Shown: positions 1 to 10,394, counted from the first letter of the stretch. The stretch: 43,562 nucleotides of DNA from Cupriavidus neocaledonicus (GCF_000372525.1 NZ_AQUR01000065.1:144-43705); one strand, 5' to 3'. Notes: generated by a model from the letters alone, not told the origin. Made by a program: numbers and translations.

Positions 1-1
1 G

Positions 2-586
2 ATCCATCTTGGATGCTGGGCTCATGCCCGTCGTTACATGATTGAGGCCGAGGAGGCTCTGCCCAAGGAGCAGCGCGGTGGCGAACATCCAATCACGCAG
101 TTCATCGCGCTCATCGCCAAGCTCTTTGCTGTCGAGGCTCGGACTCGCGAGATGAAACCAGAGCAGCGCCAGCAGATCCGTGCCGAGCAGAGTCGGCCTG
201 TGCTAGACGAAATCGAAGCCATGCTGTTGCAGCACCTGCACACCGTGTTGCCGCGAAGCAAGTTCGGCGAGGCACTACACTACTTCCATAACCAGTGGCC
301 CAAGCTCGTCCGTTACGTCGAGAACGGCGCCTGGCCGATATCGAACAATGTGATTGAGAATTCGATCAGGCCGTTCACCGTAGGGCGCCGGAACTGGCTC
401 TTCTGTGACACCGTGGCTGGCGCGAACGCAAGCGCGAATCTGTACTCGATCATTGAGACCTGCAAGGCCAATGGCGTCGATACGTACCGCTATCTCGTCG
501 CCTTGTTCAAGGCGCTGCCGCTCGCGAAGACCGCTGACGACTACGAGGCCTTGCTGCCTTGGAATCTCAAGACATCCGCTGTTTAG
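2..586 (+). CDS. tnpC: IS66-family transposase (TnpC), C-terminal part, cut by window edge
   Basis: The frame is already open at base 2 and runs to a TAG stop. The visible 194 residues begin with the IS66 signature HLGCWAHARRY and later show the conserved block NNVIENSIRPFTVGRRNWLF, which carries the last acidic residue of the DDE catalytic triad, followed by the usual tail ANLYSIIETCKANGV. The protein would catalyse cut-and-paste transposition of an IS66 element. The first ATG (base 38) is internal and is not the true start. No frameshift is visible in this part, so the 3' half looks intact; the 5' half and its orfA/orfB partners lie outside the window. Confidence 0.93.
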   Translation: MHLGCWAHARRYMIEAEEALPKEQRGGEHPITQFIALIAKLFAVEARTREMKPEQRQQIRAEQSRPVLDEIEAMLLQHLHTVLPRSKFGEALHYFHNQWPKLVRYVENGAWPISNNVIENSIRPFTVGRRNWLFCDTVAGANASANLYSIIETCKANGVDTYRYLVALFKALPLAKTADDYEALLPWNLKTSAV

Positions 587-608
587 CCGACCTCGTATCC
601 GGCCGCAA

Positions 609-633
609 GAGGCGTTGTTAGTCGACCGCTTAC
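609..633 (+). repeat. Putative right terminal inverted repeat of the IS66 element
   Basis: About 30-50 bases after the transposase stop, the sequence ends in CGACCGCTTAC. Its reverse complement starts GTAAGCGGTCG, matching the GTAAGCG tip typical of IS66-family ends. The element boundary is therefore placed at 633, and the next 8 bases would be the target duplication, which cannot be confirmed because the left end is outside the window. Confidence 0.6.
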
Positions 634-1714
634 GTTACGTCAGCGGGGACTGCCGGCAAGCGTGCCGGGGTAGTCGAGCACCCCTGCAGTACGACCAGGA
701 CCAGGGCAGCAGCGATCAGGGAGGGAACAGCAGATGTCAAGGCTGCTCCGCCGATAACCCTGCGCAGGCACTCCGCTGCTGCGAACAATCTGCTCATGAC
801 GTCGCCCTCGGTTGCGCTGAGTGGCCTGATCCGTGCCGCGGACGGCTATAGCTGCCTTTAAGCTTTCATCAAGGCTCTCACCTTTTATAGGCTACACGCT
901 GAACGATCGGGTCCGGCCCTGCTAAAAGATGATGGGGACATTTCCTTTAGTTGCTAAATTCGCCCGCCTGGCGAGGGAAGCACTCACGGAATCCGTCACT
1001 GCCCTTTTCCGCTATTCGCGCGAGGTCACGGGCAGCGTCCGAAGAATGTGCGGCGCAGGCCTGTCGATGGCCGCGGACAGCGCTCCGTTTCGTGCAGGTG
1101 AAAGAGGCGCGGCCGTCTGTGCTGAAGCCATAGGCAGAAAGGCGCCAGCACCCCAACCATGGCTAACACGTCATCGTGGGTGGGTGCCTCTGGCCCGCGC
1201 GCATGCTCGCGGGTAATGCTGCGAAGATCACGGGAGTACATGGATTTCCGAACAAACCTTCGACTGTGGCGCGATCTGCAAGTCATACTGACCGGAGCAA
1301 CGGACAGGATACTGAGATGGCTAACCCGTCTCGGACTGGTGAAACTGGGACGCAGCGACGTAACCCTTGTATGCGACCATGCGCAGTTATTTGTCCTCGC
1401 CTGCCGGTGCCGTCGGCGAGGAGGCGCGACGACAGTCCATCCGGTTTCCGGAGCAAACATCAGCAGAACTACTCCGCCGAAGCTTGGAGAGAAACTGGCC
1501 CGTTTCAGTGGTTCTCCCCGGCCCCGCACGGCGCCGCGGGCTTACCTCGTGCAGCCCCTTCCCCAAGATTTCCACACTCATGTCGCTTGCGACTAGTCCG
1601 AATTGACGTTGGCTAGCGGCTCGCGCCCCCGTATCCTCGTCTGCGCGCCACTGGCCAGCTATCACAGCCTTCTGGTGCGCCATGCAAATTGAAACCATGC
1701 GAGGATGCCACCAG
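634..1714. other. About 1.1 kb with no recognisable gene
   Basis: Several frames are open by chance because of high GC, on both strands (for example 1026-1529 minus and 1159-1596 plus), but none has a recognisable domain, a convincing ribosome-binding site or a biased amino-acid composition. It probably holds decayed DNA left between the IS66 end and the dehydrogenase gene. Confidence 0.5.
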
Positions 1715-2470
1715 ATGCAGTCATTCGAAGGTAAGGTTGCGTTTGTCACCGGCGCGGCTACTGGCATCGGTCGCCAGACTGCGCTGAGCTTCGCCAGGTC
1801 CGGCGCTGACGTCGCACTGCTAGATACCGCCACGGTTGCCGCTGAGGAAACCGCGCATGACATCGAAAAAGCCGGGGCCAAGGCCATCTTTGTCCGCGCA
1901 GACGTTGCGCAAGGTGCGGACGTCGCCGGGGCGATAGATCAGACCATCCGATCCCTGGGCCGTCTTGACTTTGCTTTCAACAACGCCGGCATCGCTCCGC
2001 GCGGCGCGCCGATCTGCGATTTCTCCGAGGACGAGTGGGACAAGACCATTGCCGTCAACCTGAAGGGCGTCTGGCTGTGCATGAAATACCAGTGTGCACA
2101 GATGCTGGAGTACGGCGCAGGGGTCATCGTCAATACGTCCTCCATCATGGGGCTCGTCAGCGGACCCGGACTGTCGGCTTACTCCGCCTCAAAGGCCGGG
2201 GTGCTCGGACTGACCCGGTCAGTTGCGGTGGACTACGCCAGCCGCGGCATCCGCGTCAACGCCATTTGCCCCGGCGGCATTGCGCACACGGCTATCACCG
2301 ACCGCCCAGAGAACCAGCAAGACATGGCCCAACTGACGCTCGCAACGCCCATGCAAAGGCTGGGCGAGCCGGCCGACATTGCCAGCGCCGTGATGTGGCT
2401 CTGCTCGCCCGGCGCAAGCTTTGTCACTGGCCAGGCCATCGCTGTCGATGGTGGCTTCACGGTCTGGTAA
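1715..2470 (+). CDS. SDR-family NAD(P)-dependent oxidoreductase
   Basis: This 251-residue protein is a classical short-chain dehydrogenase/reductase. The N-terminal Rossmann motif reads TGAATGIG (about residues 13-20), the NNAG motif is near residue 90, the catalytic Ser lies in the NTSSIMG segment and the catalytic Tyr/Lys pair is YSASK. The C-terminal FVTGQAIAVDGGF segment is also typical. Length fits the 250-residue class. The ATG at 1715 is preferred over the one at 1682 because the classical fold begins immediately after it and a GAGGA sequence lies about 10 bases upstream. The substrate cannot be told from sequence. It stands alone, with no obvious operon partner. Confidence 0.93.
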   Translation: MQSFEGKVAFVTGAATGIGRQTALSFARSGADVALLDTATVAAEETAHDIEKAGAKAIFVRADVAQGADVAGAIDQTIRSLGRLDFAFNNAGIAPRGAPICDFSEDEWDKTIAVNLKGVWLCMKYQCAQMLEYGAGVIVNTSSIMGLVSGPGLSAYSASKAGVLGLTRSVAVDYASRGIRVNAICPGGIAHTAITDRPENQQDMAQLTLATPMQRLGEPADIASAVMWLCSPGASFVTGQAIAVDGGFTVW

Positions 2471-3089
2471 GGCGAAGCGGTCGTCAAGTACTCCCCAAGG
2501 AGGCCTAAGATGTTCTGCTACGGAATCTGTTCCGTCTGGATCGCGTCCGCCACGGCAACGATACCATCCCGCTTTAGGGGCCCACGATAAAGCCCCCGGC
2601 TCGGCTTGCCGAGCGGGCACCGACGGTCGAGCGGCGGTTGCACTCGGAATCGGTCGATACCGTCTCTCGGATCTGAAAGCCTGTTGAGGGTCTCGAAGAG
2701 ATGATGAACAGTATGCGGAGATCCGTGACGTGCCGCACCGCCCTGCCCCGCCGATGACGAAGACTTCTCGCCGGCGAGCAGATCGGCGATACCACCGCCA
2801 GTGCCGCGAGACATACCCGGCATAATGTCTAAACTCTGGCGCTGCGCGCGTACGTTATCAGGTAACGCAAAAGAGAGAGTCGAGAACTAAATGCGAAAAA
2901 AGCATACGGCAGGCAACCTGCCTGCTCGGCCACGGGATTGCAACGTGTCACCACGCGAACCGGCACAAATTCATTGTGCTTCTACTAGCGTGCCGGAGCA
3001 TGGAAAATGCGGCGGTCAATACCAAGCTTTGTCCCAAAGGCATGCATTCATCGGCAGGTTTTCGCGTAGTTGTCTGGCGCGTCGAGACG
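2471..3089. other. Intergenic region between the SDR gene and jetD, no gene seen
   Basis: The two flanking genes converge here. A short GC-rich stem (CTCGGC/GCCGAG, about 2598-2612) could act as a weak terminator for the dehydrogenase gene, but no T-run follows it. Open frames such as 2891-3172 have no supporting features. Confidence 0.45.
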
Positions 3090-4253
3090 CTACAGACTTT
3101 CCTGGTCGACAAATCGGCCGTGCCTGCGTAGTGCTGGCAGCAGCACTTCATCCGCATAAGGGCAGCCGGTAAAGCCCGGATCGGTCTGGCCCGACTTCCT
3201 TGCTTCATCCGCCGCGTGGGACTCCTCCGCGAGCAGGCGTGCAAGCAGCGCCTCGTAGCCAGCTTTCCACGCTTGCGCGTCTGGAAATACCACGCGCAAC
3301 TCCTTAAGAATATCCATCCCGGCAAAATCCAGGTCGCCCCAGAAATGAACTGGGCGCGTGTCGTCGGTGCCATGCAGCCATGCAAGAAAGCTACGCCCCA
3401 ATGCCGCATTCCGCTCAAACACGCTCGGGGCAAAGTAGACTGAGCTGCCACCCGGCTGGCGCAGCCTCCTCGCGCTCGCCTTGTATCCGGATGCGAATAT
3501 CAGGACAAAACCCTCGGCGGCGCTCAGCCTCCCCGCCGCCATCGACTCGAACGTTGCGGCATTCTCCACAAACAGGACCGGGGCGGCAGGATCGGCTGTA
3601 CGCGCAGCTACCAGCAGTTGCACCGGCTTGTCTGGAAAGGGGCAAACTTCCGTGTCAAGCAACAGGGCAATGGCCTCCTGCTGGCCGTTGAGAACTTTAG
3701 ACAGGCCCCAGAACTGCCGGCTTGCTACCTCATGGAGCATGAGGCTCTCGCTCGCAAGCGCCGGGATGCCCGCGAAACGCTCTAGCACCTGCTCCGGTGA
3801 ACGCGGAAGGATGAGGATCGGGCGGGACAGCAGCCGCTCGCACAGCGCCGCGTTGTTGACGCGCGCTGGCACAGCCTTCCGCCACTGAGCCATCCAGGCG
3901 ACCACGGCATTGGGCTGGCGCCCCGTCTCGTCGCGAAGAAACGCTTCCGCTTGAGCTGCGATGACGAGCTTCGGTGAGCGCTCCCAGATATCAAGATCCC
4001 GCTGGCCACGACGCTGGTCTAGCATCAGTGCAAATCCGGGTTGCGCCTGCAGCGCTTCCAGGGCGCGCCATACGAACATGCGTTCGCCGTGAAGGTCGAT
4101 CGAGAAAAACTCCGGCCACGTCCCGGCACTCAACGGGAAGCCGATATCGCGGCGTCTCTCGGCAAACGGCTTTGCCTCGATACGGTCCACCAGTGCATTC
4201 AGCAACGCGGTGAGCGCGTCCGGCCGGCGCCCCGGAATGTCGTCGGCGCTCAT
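3090..4253 (-). CDS. jetD: Wadjet nuclease subunit JetD (Toprim-type), first Wadjet system
   Basis: JetD is the nuclease subunit that cleaves DNA after the JetABC SMC complex has extruded a plasmid loop (known for the family). This 387-residue protein shows the two halves of a Toprim active site: an acidic motif LFVENAATFE at about residues 226-235 and the DxD motif FWGDLDFAG at about 302-310, both in the DUF2220-type C-terminal part. The start is the ATG at 4253, which overlaps the jetC stop in an ATGA arrangement; the longer reading from 4307 would lie wholly inside jetC. It is the last gene of the operon. No truncation is visible. Confidence 0.9.
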   Translation of the reverse strand: MSADDIPGRRPDALTALLNALVDRIEAKPFAERRRDIGFPLSAGTWPEFFSIDLHGERMFVWRALEALQAQPGFALMLDQRRGQRDLDIWERSPKLVIAAQAEAFLRDETGRQPNAVVAWMAQWRKAVPARVNNAALCERLLSRPILILPRSPEQVLERFAGIPALASESLMLHEVASRQFWGLSKVLNGQQEAIALLLDTEVCPFPDKPVQLLVAARTADPAAPVLFVENAATFESMAAGRLSAAEGFVLIFASGYKASARRLRQPGGSSVYFAPSVFERNAALGRSFLAWLHGTDDTRPVHFWGDLDFAGMDILKELRVVFPDAQAWKAGYEALLARLLAEESHAADEARKSGQTDPGFTGCPYADEVLLPALRRHGRFVDQESL

Positions 4254-7200
4254 GCCCCCATGTCCGAGATCAACTGCTTGCGCGCCTCTTGCAAGTCGAA
4301 CTGCCATGCCGCTTCACGGCGCACCGCCTCCCGACGTTCAGTCCATAGGGCATGTAGTCGGTCGGCCTTCAAGAGGGAGCTGTCCACCTCGGTAATCTTA
4401 TCGAGTTCGCCTGCCAGGCCCTCAACCTTCATCAGAGAAAAACGATGCTCGAAGCTGAACAACTCGAGCAGGGGACCGGACGCGCGGGACGGCATGGCAA
4501 CCACCAGTTGCAAGCCAAGGTTCTCATTGAGATAGCGCATCACAGCAGCGGTGCGGCCTTCGTCCATCTTGTCGAAGGCCTCGTCGATCATCATGAGCTT
4601 CAGGCTCGGCGTCTTCTCGAACTGCCGAAATGCCTGGGCCAGCACCGCGGCCCGCACCAGATAGGCTGGCGTCATCAGCTCGCCTCCCGAGAACGTCGCC
4701 ATTCTTGCCAAGGACGCCTCGCGCCCGTCCTCCGAATATTTGCGGATGTCATATTGGCGATAGTTGCGGTAGTCCGCTATGTCCTTCAGTCGCCGCAATG
4801 CGTGGTCGCGGTTGGTGTCGAGCAATAGCAGCTTGATGTCGTCCAGCGCCACGACGCTTTCGGCAGAAAGGACGCCTTCGGCGGCCGAGAACAAATCCAC
4901 CGGCGTTTGTGTCTCGGCCAGCCGGTTCAGTTCTTGGAACAGGTCGAAGTACTTTTTGTACTCCTTGACCATCTGCCCGTATTCGATCTCAAAACGGTCT
5001 TCGCCGAATGCCAGTCGCTTGAGCTTCTCATTGAGCCGCTTGAGCGGATCGATGCCCTGCTCCACCGCGGTGCGTACGGCCAGCGCGAAATGCGTGCTGA
5101 AGGTGTTGTTGAAGCTCTTCTCGGCGTCCCGCAGCTCGCTGGTGTTGTTGAGAATGCGCACTTGGTCGAGCCGTTCTAACATGGCCGAGATCTGTCGCCG
5201 GGCGGCAGGTACGCCGCCATAGGCTTGCCACTCGTACTCCCCCTGGGTTGACTGGCAAGGCTGAAAGTCGACCCGCTCATCGAACGAGGATGACAAGAGA
5301 TTATGGGCCTCCAGTTTCCGCTCGAATGCCTCGCGCTCCTGGCGGTAGATCCCGGCTTGCTGGCGCCGCCGCCCATCAAAGGACGCGGCGGTCTGCTCCT
5401 TGGCCGCTTCCCGAGCGCGCTGCTCCAGCCGGACTGGATCGAAATGCGGATTGAGCCGGATCAGTTCAGCCACGCGGGCGTTTATCTGGCGCACGGCATC
5501 TTTGCACTCAACAAGCTTAGCTTCAGCGTCACCGATGTTCGCTTCGAAGCCACGCGCCCTCCCCTCCGCTTCGCCTGCTAAGCGTGATGCGGTATTGGAT
5601 AGGCGGTGGTGGCCCTCCAATAGCTGCTCCGCACGCGCCACGCGCCGCTCCAGCACGATGAGATCGGCGTCATCTAGGCTGGCGAGCTGCGCCGCGAGAC
5701 TATTCAGTTCGCGCTGCGTCTCACCCAGCTTGTCCAGCATTGGCGCGACAGGCACAAGCTGCAGGGCGAGCAGACGCGCACCCCACGCGGCCAACTCCGC
5801 AGCGCCTGCGCGATGTGCGTCCCTTTCCTGCGACTTTTCGTCGATCTGCCGGACGAGCCTCACCACGCGCTTGCGCCGGGCCTCGGCACCGAAGGCCAGT
5901 TCGCCGTCGTCCACCCATGACGAAAACATCTTGAACCCCCCACTGGCCATGCCGTCCACGGTCAGTGCCTGTGGCGCGCCGCGCAGCGCCTGCGCATCCG
6001 CTACCTTGACATAACGGCCGTAACTTGCAACCAGATAGGCGCGCGCGGTCTCATCGGCGATCACCAATTCCTGCAGCACGGCGTCGGGCGACAGCGCCTG
6101 GTTTTCCGCCCGCCGCTTGGCCAGTTCGCCCTGCACCACGGAAGCCTCTCGTCCTTGTCTAGTCGCCACCAGCTCGTGTCGCAGCGCCCGGATGGCGCTC
6201 GCCTCGTATTGCGCGTCCACCAGGATCACGAAGCGGTTGCCGCCCAAAAGCCCTTCGATAGCGTTCTGCCAGCGTGAGCCCTCCCGCGGCTGGACAAGGT
6301 TGCAAAGTACCCTGGGACGGGCGCCCGGCATCTGGGCCTCGAGATATCGGACTGCGACCTCCACATGCGCCGGCAAGTCAAAGTGGCCATCTTCCAGCCC
6401 TTGCCGGCGCCGCTTCAGGTCGTCGATTTCTCCTTGCAGGGCGGCAGCGCGATCCGACTCCCGCGCCTGCTCCTGTACCACTGCCCCATACAGGCCGTCG
6501 GCGCCGTGCAGTCGCTGCGCAATGGGAGCCAGGGCGGCATCCAGCTTGGCGAACCGGTCGCGCCGCAGGCTCGCGGGTTCGATCTGCGCGCCTGTCAGCA
6601 TCGCCGCCAACTCACGCGCGGCGGCTTGGCCGTCCGCGCCATCGATCGCCGTGGCATCGACAACCAGCCGCTCCACATGGGATGCGTAGGCGGAGGCCGG
6701 TCCTGCAGGCAGTTTGGCCAGGGCAGCCAGTTCGTCGAGCACGCCGCGCAAGCCCGCTAGGGCGGCCAGAACGTCCAGCGCGATACGGGATCGCCCATCG
6801 GTGGCCACGGCTATCTCGCGGCTGAGCCGCTCACGATCCTGCGCCACCGGATTGCCGTTGAGCCGACCCTTGGCAGTGCCATGCAATTCCGTGGCGCGCT
6901 TCAGCGCCTGTGCATGCCGGTCGGCAAGCGCCTGCTGCTTCTCGACATCGGCTAAGGCAAGACGCCGGCAGGCCTCCAGCCTTTGGATCTCCTCCTCGAC
7001 ATCCCGCTGTCGGCGCAGTACTTCGCCCAGTTCGGCCTCCATGGCCTCTTCGAACGCGGCAAGGAACGCATCCGCGTGTGCCTTCAGCACGCCCAGCCGC
7101 TCCCGGCACGCCAGTAATTCGGTGGCGATCTTGCGCAGACGTTGCACGTTTTGCATGAGCGAAGCGATATGCCCGATCTGATCGGAAAAATCAGGCTCGG

Positions 7201-7921
7201 CCAGCACCTGCTCCCGGATCAACTCGTCCACCGAGCCGACGGTCTTGCGAGCAATGGACTGGACGAAAGCCCGCGCCGCCGCTTCGGCCTCGCGCGGCCC
7301 GACCAGCGTCTTGCCACCACCGCGAAACTCAGCATAGAGCTTGCACAGATAATCTTCGATGCTGTTCTCGAACGGCAGGACGCGCGGATAGCGCTGGCGC
7401 AGCCGATGGTAGATATCCTCGACCTTCACCGCGGTAATGGAATTGCCCTTGCGCGACTCGATGAAATCCGCCTCCATTACGCGGCTGCCTGGTAGCACAA
7501 AGTAGAGCTTGCGCGCCACGTCGACGCTGCGACCTTGCTCGCGCGTACCAGACACGGCAGCTTCGACGGCCACCACGGCGGTGAATGGTTCGGCGGACTC
7601 CCACTCATCGGGCGCGAAGACGGCGACGACATAGGTGTGCGATCCATACGGCCGGACGCAGAGGTTGTCGCGCATGCCTACCGCGTAAGACGCCAGCGTC
7701 CGCCTCACCTTGCCGCCCGCGCGCGAGGCGCCGCTCTCGTCCTGCGCCGAGTTGAACACGTTGATGTGCTGCTTGCCGCCGGTCATGACCAGCTGGATCG
7801 CGTCCTGGAAAGAGGACTTCCCAACGCCGGTCGAACCCGACAGCAAGGTGGTGTGGCCAAAGGGGTATTCCCGGGACACCACGAAGCCCCAGTTGACCAG
7901 GATGAGCTTCTCAAGCCTCAT
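4250..7921 (-). CDS. jetC: Wadjet SMC-like ATPase JetC, first Wadjet system
   Basis: This 1223-residue SMC/MukB-like ATPase is the motor of the Wadjet complex. The N-terminal head has Walker A GSTGVGKS at residues 29-36, preceded by the typical LILVNWGF strand. The long middle is rich in Glu, Arg, Leu and Ala, as expected for coiled coils around a hinge. The C-terminal head has the ABC signature FSGGE near residue 1075 and Walker B LKLMMIDEAFDKMD near 1108-1120. All catalytic motifs are intact. The start ATG overlaps the end of jetB by 11 nt and the stop overlaps jetD by 4 nt, so the four subunits are translationally coupled. The NVFNSAQDE region after Walker A resembles type III/type I JetC more than type II. 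Confidence 0.93.
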   Translation of the reverse strand: MRLEKLILVNWGFVVSREYPFGHTTLLSGSTGVGKSSFQDAIQLVMTGGKQHINVFNSAQDESGASRAGGKVRRTLASYAVGMRDNLCVRPYGSHTYVVAVFAPDEWESAEPFTAVVAVEAAVSGTREQGRSVDVARKLYFVLPGSRVMEADFIESRKGNSITAVKVEDIYHRLRQRYPRVLPFENSIEDYLCKLYAEFRGGGKTLVGPREAEAAARAFVQSIARKTVGSVDELIREQVLAEPDFSDQIGHIASLMQNVQRLRKIATELLACRERLGVLKAHADAFLAAFEEAMEAELGEVLRRQRDVEEEIQRLEACRRLALADVEKQQALADRHAQALKRATELHGTAKGRLNGNPVAQDRERLSREIAVATDGRSRIALDVLAALAGLRGVLDELAALAKLPAGPASAYASHVERLVVDATAIDGADGQAAARELAAMLTGAQIEPASLRRDRFAKLDAALAPIAQRLHGADGLYGAVVQEQARESDRAAALQGEIDDLKRRRQGLEDGHFDLPAHVEVAVRYLEAQMPGARPRVLCNLVQPREGSRWQNAIEGLLGGNRFVILVDAQYEASAIRALRHELVATRQGREASVVQGELAKRRAENQALSPDAVLQELVIADETARAYLVASYGRYVKVADAQALRGAPQALTVDGMASGGFKMFSSWVDDGELAFGAEARRKRVVRLVRQIDEKSQERDAHRAGAAELAAWGARLLALQLVPVAPMLDKLGETQRELNSLAAQLASLDDADLIVLERRVARAEQLLEGHHRLSNTASRLAGEAEGRARGFEANIGDAEAKLVECKDAVRQINARVAELIRLNPHFDPVRLEQRAREAAKEQTAASFDGRRRQQAGIYRQEREAFERKLEAHNLLSSSFDERVDFQPCQSTQGEYEWQAYGGVPAARRQISAMLERLDQVRILNNTSELRDAEKSFNNTFSTHFALAVRTAVEQGIDPLKRLNEKLKRLAFGEDRFEIEYGQMVKEYKKYFDLFQELNRLAETQTPVDLFSAAEGVLSAESVVALDDIKLLLLDTNRDHALRRLKDIADYRNYRQYDIRKYSEDGREASLARMATFSGGELMTPAYLVRAAVLAQAFRQFEKTPSLKLMMIDEAFDKMDEGRTAAVMRYLNENLGLQLVVAMPSRASGPLLELFSFEHRFSLMKVEGLAGELDKITEVDSSLLKADRLHALWTERREAVRREAAWQFDLQEARKQLISDMGA

Positions 7922-8597
7922 CGTCGGGCTCCGGCGACGTGACGGCCGACACGGGCGTCCGTGTTTCGGTCAGCAGGGCATCAATGGCGGAATCCGCCAC
8001 GAACTGCAGGATCGTCCCACGAATGGCGACCAGAGCGTCAGCATCTTCCACCTCGGAATCCGCCCGGTAATCGATCAGACGGGCACGCTTCAGGTCGGCG
8101 AAGAGCTTCTCCCGCGCAGTCTTGGCCGGCAGTGAGCGGCGCGCCTGCGCAGTCAGCGTGGCATTCAGGTATTCCACGGTGACAAGCGCTTCGTTGCGCT
8201 CGTTGATCGAGCCTTGGCGCAGGCTTTCGTTGTACAGCAAGCGCAGCACCAGGCAGCATGCCACGAAATCGGCGGAGAGCTTCGCCCGCACGGCGTCCAC
8301 CGCGATAGCATCGTCCTCGGCGGGCAGTCCCGGCACGCGCGCCCCCGGCGGGTAAAGCCGAAAATAACTCTGATGTCGCTCGTGCAGCAGCCGGAACCCG
8401 CCCACATCGAAGTACGCATTGAGCAGGCCTTCGATACGCACGGCGTCGTCGTAGAGCTGACGCTCGATGGCGCTGTCCTCCCGGTGCAAGATGGACAGCC
8501 CGAACAGGCGGCCAAGGATCTGCCCGAACGCCTCCGGCCGGACGCCCCCCGCCTTCAGTTCCGCTTCCACCAGTTGCCCAATCGTAATTTCATCCAT
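7911..8597 (-). CDS. jetB: Wadjet kleisin-associated subunit JetB, first Wadjet system
   Basis: A 228-residue protein in the position and size of JetB, the MukE-like (KITE-type winged-helix) subunit that binds the kleisin. It carries an LRLLYNESLRQGSI helix and a downstream basic helix (KLFADLKRARLIDY) as in DUF4194/MksE-type proteins. The start is placed at the ATG at 8597 (MDEITIGQLVE), which overlaps the jetA end by 8 nt. The longer reading from 8666 adds residues encoded within jetA and is not supported. The identification depends partly on gene order. Confidence 0.82.
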   Translation of the reverse strand: MDEITIGQLVEAELKAGGVRPEAFGQILGRLFGLSILHREDSAIERQLYDDAVRIEGLLNAYFDVGGFRLLHERHQSYFRLYPPGARVPGLPAEDDAIAVDAVRAKLSADFVACCLVLRLLYNESLRQGSINERNEALVTVEYLNATLTAQARRSLPAKTAREKLFADLKRARLIDYRADSEVEDADALVAIRGTILQFVADSAIDALLTETRTPVSAVTSPEPDDEA

Positions 8598-10020
8598 GGC
8601 CGATGTGGCGCCTCCTGATTGCATAGTCAGTGCCCGACATGATGGCATTGTCCAGCGGCTCGGCATCTAGCCGCTCCACGTCCAGTCCCTCATGGTCCCG
8701 TGCTGCCTCGACTGCCCGCAACAACGATAACGCCTGGATAGCATCGTCGACCGGCAACTCGGATAGGCGCAGCGCGCCCGTACCACGCATGGAACCGAGC
8801 AAGTAATCCACGACATCGTGATGCGACAAGGAGAAGGCCCGCTCCTGCGCTTGCCGCACGAACTGACGCAAACGCTCTTCTCGTGTGATTTCCGGAACGA
8901 TGCTCACGGCCTGTGCCCGGTTACGCTCGGCGGTCTTTCTCGGCTGCACCGCGGCCGGATCATACAGCGCCACGCTTACCGGTGCGAGCGCCGCTCCCTG
9001 CCGCTCCAGCCACGCGCCCTGATCCCGCTCCGGCATCTCCCCCAGGCGGCGGATCAGGGTGGACAATGCCGCCCCGCTGCCTGATGCCCCCATGAACAGA
9101 CTCTGCGACAACAAGACCACATGGCGGCGGACATAGCTTTCCATGGCCCGGAACAATTCCGGCTGTTTCGTCCGGCAGGCCGCGGTCACCATCTCGTCGA
9201 TCCGATCAAGCATCCATCTCAAGATCGCCCCGTCCGGCGCGGCCTGCGCGGCCCATGCCGCGTGGTTGGCCAAGTCATCGTCAATGGCCTGCATCTCGGC
9301 CGCGCTCAAATCGTTAAGACGTTCGATTAGCGCCCCGATGTCCAGCCGGTGGCGCTCGGCATTGTCATAGACTAGGCGGGGCGAGAACTCATCACGAAAA
9401 CGTCGCTCTACGAACTCGATAAACCCATCCCAATTGCCCTGCACATGCGCATCGAGCAATATCTTGCGAGCCAGGTCGTAAAAGAGCTCGATATCTTCGG
9501 AGAGGTCGGCAATGACCCGATCGGCATACTCGTAGGCGTCGAGCAGGTCCTCCACATCGCGGCGCTCGATGAAGGCACTCAGTGCATTCTTGCAGGAGCG
9601 CATGTTGCGCTGACGGGTCCGTTCGCGTGGGCGGTCGGCCAGCGTCAGCGCCTGAGCGAAGATCTTGCCGGCGCGGGTGAAGCGATAGGCGGTAACCAGT
9701 CGGACGCGATCCTCGGCGGTTTCCAGCCAGCCGTCCGCAACAAGGAGGCGCACGATGGCGCTTGCCAGCTTCTGGTCGTCGGCCAGGTCACCGGCGGCGA
9801 ATCCGTCGTCGCCATCTTCACCGGCAGGATCGGCCGGCAGCGTGGCGGACTGCATCGTCTGGACAAAGAGGTCACGCAAGTCCTCGCGCCCAAGGATGGA
9901 GCGGTAGTCGGCATGGGAGCCATAAAGCCGCGCATAGAATGCGCGGATGCAGGCAGCGATCAGCTTTCGCCTCTTCAGCGTCAACGGACGAAAGAACTGC
10001 GGATACCCCGAATCCACCAT
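8590..10020 (-). CDS. jetA: Wadjet kleisin-like subunit JetA, first Wadjet system (type III-like)
   Basis: A 476-residue protein, first gene of the operon. Its N-terminal part (LTLKRRKLIAACIRAFYARL) and the LLVADGWLE winged-helix-like segment fit the JetA family formerly called DUF5716 rather than DUF3375 (type I) or DUF2397 (type II). JetA is the kleisin that bridges the SMC heads. The ATG at 10020 is chosen because GGGGGA lies about 11 nt upstream and the family-like sequence begins there; the longer frame to 10083 adds unrelated residues. Type III is the preferred label, but type I cannot be excluded without a profile search. No frameshift is seen. Confidence 0.82.
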   Translation of the reverse strand: MVDSGYPQFFRPLTLKRRKLIAACIRAFYARLYGSHADYRSILGREDLRDLFVQTMQSATLPADPAGEDGDDGFAAGDLADDQKLASAIVRLLVADGWLETAEDRVRLVTAYRFTRAGKIFAQALTLADRPRERTRQRNMRSCKNALSAFIERRDVEDLLDAYEYADRVIADLSEDIELFYDLARKILLDAHVQGNWDGFIEFVERRFRDEFSPRLVYDNAERHRLDIGALIERLNDLSAAEMQAIDDDLANHAAWAAQAAPDGAILRWMLDRIDEMVTAACRTKQPELFRAMESYVRRHVVLLSQSLFMGASGSGAALSTLIRRLGEMPERDQGAWLERQGAALAPVSVALYDPAAVQPRKTAERNRAQAVSIVPEITREERLRQFVRQAQERAFSLSHHDVVDYLLGSMRGTGALRLSELPVDDAIQALSLLRAVEAARDHEGLDVERLDAEPLDNAIMSGTDYAIRRRHIGHG

Positions 10021-10394
10021 CGCGGCTGATGTCCCCCTTAACACTCTCGCATTGCACCTGCGTACCATCGACACAGCGAACAAAATCGTACGATACCACC
10101 CCGCCCTGCACTGCGCCGCCGCGCGACCTGTTTCAGGGATTCCATTACGCCTGGCGCCGGCGCACCCAGTGCTGGGCTGCGCCCTGGCGACCCGGTAGGT
10201 GCCTTACGAGCCGGAATGGGTACCGCAGTTGGACTTGGCCCAAATACGATGGGGGACGGAACCTCACCGGGACCCGCTCGGCATCGAGCCACCCGCCAGC
10301 ACCACGGCCTGCGTCTGCGGCCGGGCCGTCACCCATCTATCTTCGCGTCGCATAGCGCTCGCCCCTGGCATGGCACCACCGACCGGCGCAAACC
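10021..10394 (-). promoter_or_regulatory. Upstream region of the first Wadjet operon, with a short palindrome
   Basis: The 374 bases between the end of the helicase-like gene and jetA contain no supported gene. A perfect 10-bp palindrome ATCGTACGAT sits at 10085-10094, about 65 bases before the jetA start, in a local A/T-rich patch, and could be an operator. No confident -35/-10 pair was found. The helicase-like gene is on the same strand, so read-through into jetA is possible. Confidence 0.3.

Noticed and set aside
1026..1596. Overlapping open frames on both strands in the IS66-SDR gap
   Set aside because: No domain, no ribosome-binding site and typical high-GC chance composition.
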